A stretch of 64,000 bases of DNA, from NCBI RefSeq assembly GCF_003337565.1, contig NZ_QPJL01000005.1, positions 124,001 to 188,000 of the forward strand, given 5' to 3'. Under the pieces are notes generated by a model. That model saw only the letters and a program-made list of their open reading frames with translations, made no database searches and was not told where the DNA came from. Both the position numbers and the translations under genes were made by a program. Shown piece by piece: positions 58,111 through 64,000 of the stretch; position 1 is the stretch's first letter; every line of letters starts with the position of its first letter. The stretch is from Paracoccus lutimaris. Lineage in GTDB: Bacteria > Pseudomonadota > Alphaproteobacteria > Rhodobacterales > Rhodobacteraceae.

Positions 58111-59511
58111 TCAGGGCGTCAGCGCCTTGACGAGCAGGGTGAAGTGCTCGCCACGTTTTTCGAAATTGGGGTATTGGTCGAAACTGGCGGCGGCGGGGGC
58201 GAGCAGCACGGTTTCGCCAGGTTGGGCCTCGGCTGCGGCGCGCGCGACGGCTTGTTCCATGGTTTCGGAGATTTCGTAGGGGGTCTGGCCGATCTGCAGC
58301 GCGAAGTCGCGCGCCGAATGGCCGATGAGATAGGCCTTGACCACCTGTCCCAGATGCGGGGCCAGCGCCTCGATCCCGCCATCCTTGCCCATGCCGCCAG
58401 CGATCCAGCGGATGCGCTGGAAGGCGGTCAGGGCCTTGGCCGCGGCATCGACATTGGTGGCCTTGCTGTCATTGACCCAGCGCACGCCGTCGATCTCGGC
58501 GACGGTCTGGCTGCGATGCGGCAGGCCCTGGAAGCTGTGGAAGGCGCGCTCGATTTCGCGCGGCGCAAGGCCAAGGGAGCGGGTCGCGGCATAGGCGGCG
58601 GCGGCGTTCTGGTGATTATGTTCGCCCGGAAGGCCCGTCACCTCGCGCAGGTCGATGGAGGCGACCTGCCGGCCCTTGCGGTATTCCGACAGGAACCCCT
58701 TGCGGGCAAAGACCGACCAGCCGAAGCGTTCGAGTTTCTGCCCCGAGGAGATGCGGATCACCCGGTCATCCGCCGGGCCCATTGAAAGCTGGTCGGCCAG
58801 ATAGCGGCCCTCGGCTTCATCGACGCCGATCACGGCACGGTCGGGGCCGCCCTCGGCGAAGAGCCGGCGTTTGGCGGCGAAATAGCCCCCCGGCCCGCCA
58901 TGACGGTCCAGATGGTCGGGCGAGAGATTGGTGAAGACGGCGATATCGGGGGTCAGGGCGCGGGCCAGATCGGTCTGGTAGCTGGAAAGTTCCAGCACCA
59001 CCACCTCGCCATCATGGGCGGGGTCGAGCGACAGGACGCCCGTGCCGATATTGCCGCCGATCTGGGTCGGGCGGCCGGATTCCCTGAGGATGTGATGGAT
59101 CAGCGCCGTGGTCGTCGATTTGCCGTTCGAGCCGGTGATGGCGATGACGCGGGGCGTGGTGTCGAACTGGTCCCAGTCGCGGGTCGCGAAGCTGCGGAAG
59201 AACAGGCCGATATCATTGTCGACCGGCACGCCCAGCTCATAGGCCTTGGCGATGACCGGATGCGGCTTGGGGTAGAGATGCGGGATGCCGGGGCTGGTGA
59301 TCAGGGCCGAGACCCCCTCCCAGCTTGCGTCGCGGGTGAGGTCGAGGACGGTCATGCCGTCGGCCTGCGCCTGCGCGCGGGTGTCGGCACCATCGTCCCA
59401 GACGACGACATGGGCGCCGCCCTCGGCAAGAGCGGCGGCGGTGGCGCGGCCCGAGCGACCGAGGCCGAGGACGGCAATGGTCTGGTTTTCGACGCCTTGG
59501 ACGGGGATCAT
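58111..59511 (-). CDS. murD: UDP-N-acetylmuramoylalanine--D-glutamate ligase
   Basis: The 466-residue Mur ligase has the N-terminal nucleotide-sugar domain ([19 protein letters not shown]), the central ATP site [18 protein letters not shown], and the C-terminal domain with [15 protein letters not shown]. These identify MurD. It adds D-glutamate to UDP-MurNAc-L-Ala in the cytoplasm. It follows mraY in the cell-wall cluster with a 90-bp gap containing repeat copy 5, instead of the tight spacing seen among the other genes. Confidence 0.96.
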   Translation of the reverse strand: MIPVQGVENQTIAVLGLGRSGRATAAALAEGGAHVVVWDDGADTRAQAQADGMTVLDLTRDASWEGVSALITSPGIPHLYPKPHPVIAKAYELGVPVDNDIGLFFRSFATRDWDQFDTTPRVIAITGSNGKSTTTALIHHILRESGRPTQIGGNIGTGVLSLDPAHDGEVVVLELSSYQTDLARALTPDIAVFTNLSPDHLDRHGGPGGYFAAKRRLFAEGGPDRAVIGVDEAEGRYLADQLSMGPADDRVIRISSGQKLERFGWSVFARKGFLSEYRKGRQVASIDLREVTGLPGEHNHQNAAAAYAATRSLGLAPREIERAFHSFQGLPHRSQTVAEIDGVRWVNDSKATNVDAAAKALTAFQRIRWIAGGMGKDGGIEALAPHLGQVVKAYLIGHSARDFALQIGQTPYEISETMEQAVARAAAEAQPGETVLLAPAAASFDQYPNFEKRGEHFTLLVKALTP

Positions 59512-59536
59512 GGTGGTTCCTTGCTTAGCTGCGGCG

Positions 59537-59590
59537 CCGGGGGCGCTTCGCCCCCCGGACCCCCAGAGGATATTTCGGCATGAAAGAATG
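59537..59590 (+). repeat. Short gene-end repeat, copy 5 (diverged, with hairpin)
   Basis: A CCGGGGGCG / CGCCCCCCGG-type hairpin (59537-59558) is followed by GGATATTT-CGGCAT-GAAAGAATG (59568-59590), a looser version of copies 1-4. It lies between mraY and murD, which run in the same direction, unlike the other copies. Confidence 0.55.
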
Positions 59591-59601
59591 CGCGAGACGG
59601 A

Positions 59602-60684
59602 TCAGCGCAGCTTCAGCGTGGCCAGACCGATCAGCGCCAGAATCAGCGCGATAATCCAGAAGCGAATGACGATCTGCGCCTCGCCCCAGCCCTTTTTCTC
59701 GAAATGGTGGTGGATCGGGGCCATCAGGAAGACGCGCTTGCCGGTGCGCTTGAAGTAAAGGACCTGGATGATCACCGAAAGCGCCTCGACCACGAAGAGG
59801 CCGCCGACGATGGCAAGGACGATCTCGTGCTTGGTCACGACCGCGATGGCGCCCAATGCGCCGCCAAGCGCGAGGCTGCCGGTATCGCCCATGAAGACCG
59901 CCGCCGGCGGGGCGTTATACCACAGGAAACCAAGGCCGCCGCCGATCAGGGCCGCGACGAAGACCGCAAGCTCGCCGGTGCCGGGGACGAAATGAAGGCC
60001 AAGGTAATTGGCGAAATTGGCGTTGCCGACCACATAGGCGATGACCGCGAAGCTGCCGGCGGCGATCATCACCGGCATGATCGCCAGCCCGTCCAGACCG
60101 TCGGTCAGGTTAACCGCATTGGCCGCGCCAAGGATCACCAAGACCGAGAACGGCACGAAAAGGATGCCCAGATTGATCAGCGTGTTCTTGAGGAAAGGCA
60201 GTGCCAGCTGGTTGCTCAGCGCATCGGGATGCAGCCACGCGGCGGCGGCCCCGGCACAGGCGGCGATCATGAGCCCGATCAGCAGCCGCACCCGGCCCGA
60301 CAGGCCCGCATGGTGCTGCTTGGTCACCTTGGCATAGTCATCTGCAAAGCCGATGGCGGCAAAGCCCAGCGTCACCAGCAGCACGATCCAGACATAGCCA
60401 TTGTCAAGCCGCGCCCACAAAAGCGTGCCCACGGTCAGCGCCGCAAGGATCAGCAAGCCCCCCATGGTCGGCGTGCCCGCCTTGGAAAAATGGTTCTGCG
60501 GCCCGTCATCGCGGATCGGCTGGCCCTTTTTCTGCTTGCGGCGCAAAAGGTCGATCAGCGGGCGACCGAACAGAAAGCCAAAGATCAGCGCGGTAAAAAA
60601 GGCGCCTCCGGCCCGGAAGGTCTGATATCGGAAAAGGTTGAAGAAATCCCCGCCATCCGAGAGATGGGTGAGCCAATAAAGCAT
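59602..60684 (-). CDS. mraY: Phospho-N-acetylmuramoyl-pentapeptide transferase
   Basis: The 360-residue integral membrane enzyme has about ten helices and the MraY motifs [11 protein letters not shown] (catalytic Asp pair), [25 protein letters not shown] and [11 protein letters not shown]. It transfers phospho-MurNAc-pentapeptide to undecaprenyl phosphate, making lipid I. Its start overlaps the murF stop by one base, so it is translationally coupled in the murE-murF-mraY unit. Confidence 0.97.
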   Translation of the reverse strand: MLYWLTHLSDGGDFFNLFRYQTFRAGGAFFTALIFGFLFGRPLIDLLRRKQKKGQPIRDDGPQNHFSKAGTPTMGGLLILAALTVGTLLWARLDNGYVWIVLLVTLGFAAIGFADDYAKVTKQHHAGLSGRVRLLIGLMIAACAGAAAAWLHPDALSNQLALPFLKNTLINLGILFVPFSVLVILGAANAVNLTDGLDGLAIMPVMIAAGSFAVIAYVVGNANFANYLGLHFVPGTGELAVFVAALIGGGLGFLWYNAPPAAVFMGDTGSLALGGALGAIAVVTKHEIVLAIVGGLFVVEALSVIIQVLYFKRTGKRVFLMAPIHHHFEKKGWGEAQIVIRFWIIALILALIGLATLKLR

Positions 60685-62069
60685 TACGCCGTCCTTTCGC
60701 CAGGCGCGCTGCTTTCGCCTGTCCGCCGCAGCGCGTCAACCACTGTCGAAATCCGGGATCCCTTGGATCCCTTCACAAGCACGATATCGCCGATGGCGAC
60801 CAGATCGGCCACGCGCGCGGCCAGATCCGCCGCCGTCTCGGCATAGAGCCCGCGGCGGGTTTCCGGCAGCGCCTCGTAAAGCGCGCGCATGCGGGGACCG
60901 GCCAGATGCACCAGATCGACCGAGGCCATGGCCGGGTCATCGGCCATGGCGCGATGCATCGCGACCTCATCGGGGCCCAGTTCCAGCATGTCGCCCAGAA
61001 TGGCGACGCGCCGCCCGCCGGTCAGCCGCGCCAGCGTCGCAAGCCCCGCCGAAAGCGAGGTCGGGTTCGAGTTATAGGCGTCGTCGATCAGGCGGATGCC
61101 GGCCAGATCCTCGACCGCGCCGCGCCCCAGCGGCGGGCGCCAGTCGGAAAGCTCCCGGGCCGCCTGCGCCATATCGGCACCGGCGGCAGAGAGCGCGGCC
61201 AGAACCCCGACCGCGTTCATGACAAAATGCGTGCCCGCACTGGCCAAGGTGAAATCGACCGTCTCGCCCAGAATGCGGGCGCGAACCTGGGTCACGCCGT
61301 CCGTGGTCTCGGCCTTCAGGGGCTTGGCCATGCCATGCTGGCCGAAACCGATGACGATGGCCCCCGCCTCATCGGCGCAATCGCGCAGAAGCTGGGTCAC
61401 GGACAGGTCTTCGGGGATGATGGCGGTGCCGGGGGTCAGAAGACCGCGAAAGATCGCGCCCTTTTCACGGGCGATGCCTTCGATGGCGCCGAAGGCCTCA
61501 AGATGGGCGGCGGCGACGGTGGTGATCATGGCGACATGCGGACGGGCGAAGCGGGCCAGCGGCTCGATCTCGCCGGGATGGTTCATGCCGATCTCGATAA
61601 TGGCGAAATCGGTGTTTTCCGGCATCCGGGCCAGCGTCAGGGGCACGCCCCAATGGTTGTTGTAGCTGGCCTCGGCCGCGTGGATCACGCCCTGCCCATT
61701 GAGCGCGATCCGCGCCATTTCCTTGGTCGAGGTCTTGCCGACCGAGCCGGTGATGGCGATGACCTTGCCCTGCATCCGGGCGCGACCGGCGCGGCCAAGC
61801 GCCTCAAGCGCGCCGAGCACGTCGGGAACGATCAGCAGCGGCGCGTCATCCGCGACACCTTCGGGAATGCGGCTGACCAGCGCGGCGCCTGCGCCCTTTT
61901 CCAGGGCCTGCGCCACGAAATCATGCCCGTCCCGCGCCGCCTGCAGGGCGACAAACAGATCGCCCGGCCGGATGGTGCGGGTGTCGATCGAGACGCCCCC
62001 CACGGCAAAATCACGGGTTGCCCGCCCGCCCGTGGCGGCGGCAGCGTCATGCGAGGTCCAAAGCGTCAT
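60684..62069 (-). CDS. murF: UDP-N-acetylmuramoyl-tripeptide--D-alanyl-D-alanine ligase
   Basis: The 461-residue Mur ligase has [17 protein letters not shown] near the N-terminus, the ATP loop [27 protein letters not shown] and [15 protein letters not shown], the last two being MurF features. It attaches D-Ala-D-Ala to complete the UDP-MurNAc-pentapeptide. It overlaps murE by four bases upstream and mraY by one base downstream. Confidence 0.97.
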   Translation of the reverse strand: MTLWTSHDAAAATGGRATRDFAVGGVSIDTRTIRPGDLFVALQAARDGHDFVAQALEKGAGAALVSRIPEGVADDAPLLIVPDVLGALEALGRAGRARMQGKVIAITGSVGKTSTKEMARIALNGQGVIHAAEASYNNHWGVPLTLARMPENTDFAIIEIGMNHPGEIEPLARFARPHVAMITTVAAAHLEAFGAIEGIAREKGAIFRGLLTPGTAIIPEDLSVTQLLRDCADEAGAIVIGFGQHGMAKPLKAETTDGVTQVRARILGETVDFTLASAGTHFVMNAVGVLAALSAAGADMAQAARELSDWRPPLGRGAVEDLAGIRLIDDAYNSNPTSLSAGLATLARLTGGRRVAILGDMLELGPDEVAMHRAMADDPAMASVDLVHLAGPRMRALYEALPETRRGLYAETAADLAARVADLVAIGDIVLVKGSKGSRISTVVDALRRTGESSAPGERTA

Positions 62070-63550
62070 ATCTTGCCATCCAGCGCCGCGACGGCCACCG
62101 AGGCCTGCTCGGCATCGTCAAACGGATATACGTCCGAGCCGATGATCTGGCCCGTCTCATGCCCCTTGCCCGCGATCAGCAGCGCATCGCCCGGCTGCAA
62201 GGCGTCAACGCCGCGCAGGATCGCCTCGGCGCGGTCGCCGACCTCGATGGCGTCGGGGCCTGCGCCGGCCATGACCTCGGCGCGGATGGCTGCGGGGTCC
62301 TCGGTCCGGGGGTTGTCATCGGTCACGAAGACCACATCGGCGAATTCGCGGGCAGCTTCGCCCATCAGGGGGCGTTTCAGGCGGTCGCGGTCCCCGCCGG
62401 CGCCGAAGACCACGACGATGCGGCCCATGACATGCGGGCGCAGGCTTTGCAGCGCCGAGGCCAGCGCGCCGGGCTTGTGGGAATAGTCCACAAAGACGGC
62501 AGCGCCGTTTTCACGCAAGGCAGCCAGTTCCATCCGGCCGCGCACGGTGGTCAGGCCGGGCAGCGTGTCGATGACGCGGGCCGGCTCGTCGCCCGCCGCC
62601 ATCACCAGACCGGCGGCGGCCAATACGTTCTCGGCCTGGAACCCACCGATCAGCGCCAGACGCACCAGATGCGCCTGTCCGCGCAGCGAAAAGCGCAGGT
62701 CCTGCCCGGTCGCGTCATAGCGCTGGCCAAGGATGCGCAGATCGGCAGCCTCGTCACGGCCGATGGTGGTCAGGGCAAGGCCGCGTTCGCGCGCGATCAT
62801 CGCCATCTGGCGGCCGCGCGGATCGTCGATATTGATGACCGCCGCCGCGCCCTCATCCAGAATGTGATTGAAAAGCAGCGCCTTGGCGGCGAAATACTCG
62901 TCGAAATTCCGGTGATAATCCAGATGATCCTGGCTGAAATTGGTGAACGCCCCGGCCTTGAGGCGCACCCCGTCCAGACGGCGCTGGTCCAGCCCGTGGG
63001 AACTGGCCTCCATCGCGGCATGGGTGACGCCAGCGGCGGCGGCCTCGGCCAGAATGCGGTGCAGGGTCAGGGGATCGGGGGTCGTATGCGCCAGCTTTGC
63101 CTGATAATCGCCCTGCACGCCCATGGTGCCAAGGCTGATCGCCTTGTGCCCCAGCGCCTGCCAGATCTGGCGGGTGAAGCTGGCGACCGAAGTCTTGCCC
63201 GAGGTGCCGGTCACGCCGACCATGGTTTCGGGCTGGGCCGCGAACCACAGGGCGGCGGCGCCCGACAGCGCGGCGCGCGGGTCCTCGGCCACGACCAGCA
63301 CGGCGTCCGAACCGGCCAGCTCGGCTGCGGCGATCTCGGCGCCCTTGCGGTCGGTCAGGATCGCGCCCGCGCCCTGACGCAGCGCATATTGGATGAATTC
63401 GCCGCCATGGGTCACCGATCCGGGCAGCGCCGCGAACAGATGGCCCGGCTTTACCTGCCGCGAATCGACGGCAATTCCCGTCACCTCGGGGTCGCGCCCC
63501 TTGTCCCCTCTTAGCCCCAGAAGGGACAGTCGCATCGCCCGGTCGGTCAC
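62066..63550 (-). CDS. murE: UDP-MurNAc-L-Ala-D-Glu:meso-diaminopimelate ligase
   Basis: The 494-residue Mur ligase has GIAVDSRQVKPGHLFAALPG, ATP loop VTGTSGKTSVASF, the HAAMEASSHGL motif and DDNPRTEDP. The DNPR sequence is the mark of enzymes that add meso-diaminopimelate, not lysine, so this organism has the DAP-type peptidoglycan of Gram-negative bacteria. The start at 63550 follows the ftsI stop by 14 bases; an internal ATG at 63535 (MRLSLLGLRG) is also possible. Confidence 0.96.
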   Translation of the reverse strand: MTDRAMRLSLLGLRGDKGRDPEVTGIAVDSRQVKPGHLFAALPGSVTHGGEFIQYALRQGAGAILTDRKGAEIAAAELAGSDAVLVVAEDPRAALSGAAALWFAAQPETMVGVTGTSGKTSVASFTRQIWQALGHKAISLGTMGVQGDYQAKLAHTTPDPLTLHRILAEAAAAGVTHAAMEASSHGLDQRRLDGVRLKAGAFTNFSQDHLDYHRNFDEYFAAKALLFNHILDEGAAAVINIDDPRGRQMAMIARERGLALTTIGRDEAADLRILGQRYDATGQDLRFSLRGQAHLVRLALIGGFQAENVLAAAGLVMAAGDEPARVIDTLPGLTTVRGRMELAALRENGAAVFVDYSHKPGALASALQSLRPHVMGRIVVVFGAGGDRDRLKRPLMGEAAREFADVVFVTDDNPRTEDPAAIRAEVMAGAGPDAIEVGDRAEAILRGVDALQPGDALLIAGKGHETGQIIGSDVYPFDDAEQASVAVAALDGKI

Positions 63551-63564
63551 GGAACCCTCGTTTC

Positions 63565-64000
63565 TCAGTTCGAGACGAGCTTTAGCCCATCCGGCAGAGG
63601 CCGTTCAACCATCGGCAACTGCGATTCAGTCAGCGGGCGCAAGCCCAGCAGCGGTGCGACGCGGCGGATCAGCTCGCCCGCGACGGGGGCGGCGGTCGCG
63701 CCGGCAGTGCGGCTTTCGACCCCGCCCGCACGGGTGACCGAGGGCTCGTCCAGCGTCAGCACCAGCACATATTGCGGATCGCTGGACGGGAAGGCCGAGG
63801 CAAAGGTCGCAACCACCTTGTTCTTGTAATAGCCGCCCGTCGGGCGCGGCTTGTCGGCGGTGCCGGTCTTGCCCGCCACCTCATAGCCCGCCACCTCGGA
63901 GGAACGCGCGGTGCCGCGTGTCACCACCTGCCGCATCAGCGCCATGGCGGTCTTGGCGGCCTCGGGCGACAGCACCTGTTCGCTAGGCCGCGCGCTGCGG
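63565..64000 (-). CDS. ftsI: Peptidoglycan D,D-transpeptidase FtsI (C-terminal part; start outside window)
   Basis: Only the last 144 codons are present. They contain the transpeptidase KTGT motif in EVAGKTGTADKP, with SEQVLSPEAAKTAMALM upstream and ATFASAFPSSDPQYVLVL downstream, all typical of class B penicillin-binding proteins. The serine active-site motifs lie beyond the window edge. FtsI (PBP3) cross-links septal peptidoglycan with FtsW. It precedes murE as in most division and cell-wall clusters. Confidence 0.93.
   Translation of the reverse strand, partial: RSARPSEQVLSPEAAKTAMALMRQVVTRGTARSSEVAGYEVAGKTGTADKPRPTGGYYKNKVVATFASAFPSSDPQYVLVLTLDEPSVTRAGGVESRTAGATAAPVAGELIRRVAPLLGLRPLTESQLPMVERPLPDGLKLVSN

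Overview
The window is a dense, GC-rich chromosomal stretch from an alphaproteobacterium of the Rhodobacteraceae, probably close to Paracoccus. The grounds are the family-typical bfd-bfr and glmU-glmS arrangements, DUF2842, DUF1127 and DUF1330 proteins, a LexA box of the alphaproteobacterial GTTC-N7-GTTC type before recA, strong codon bias towards G or C, and a short intergenic repeat of the kind seen downstream of genes in this family. The species cannot be fixed from the sequence alone. No tRNA, rRNA, CRISPR array or intact insertion sequence was found.

Positions 1-13,300 are mostly housekeeping. They hold a partial DNA alkylation repair gene, glmS and glmU (minus strand), gph, an ArsR/SRPBCC pair, bfd-bfr, queA with an MFS transporter, a DUF924 gene, lpdA, an M20 amidohydrolase and a TetR regulator. 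Between glmS and the alkylation repair gene lies a decayed Tn7-like element: a tnsA pseudogene plus a TGT-type end that starts 23 bp past the glmS stop codon, the classical attTn7 position.

Positions 13,300-26,651 are the most unusual part. A 927-residue protein carrying both a trypsin-like and a papain-like protease domain is divergent from a four-gene operon. That operon encodes a very large (2,373-residue) secreted multicopper oxidase with a complete but permuted set of copper ligands and a degenerate internal duplicate, then a secreted propeller-like protein, an SCO copper chaperone and a c-type cytochrome. The layout suggests an extracytoplasmic metal oxidase, possibly Mn(II)-oxidising like MnxG, MofA and McoA, with its own copper-insertion and electron-transfer partners.

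Positions 26,648-37,014 carry a dipeptide-type ABC transporter (fused ATPase, two paralogous binding proteins separated by a terminator hairpin, two permeases), thiamine pyrophosphokinase, DUF2842, a flavodoxin-fold quinone reductase and purA. Positions 37,214-43,904 are a full urease operon (ureD, A, B, C, E, F, G). It is interrupted by four non-urease genes: a His-rich membrane peptide, a Tat-exported cyclase-family protein, an AhpD-like protein and a DUF1127 protein.

Positions 44,011-64,000 hold a class II glutamine amidotransferase, DUF1330, alaS, a secreted unknown, recA, a sulfotransferase, a two-part flavin oxidoreductase with a divergent TetR regulator and a clear operator, guaB, a SLAC1/TehA-type transporter, an OmpP1/FadL porin, and the murD-mraY-murF-murE-ftsI end of the division and cell-wall cluster. 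Five copies of a short GGATATTT...GAAGAAGAAA repeat mark gene ends, four of them between convergent genes.
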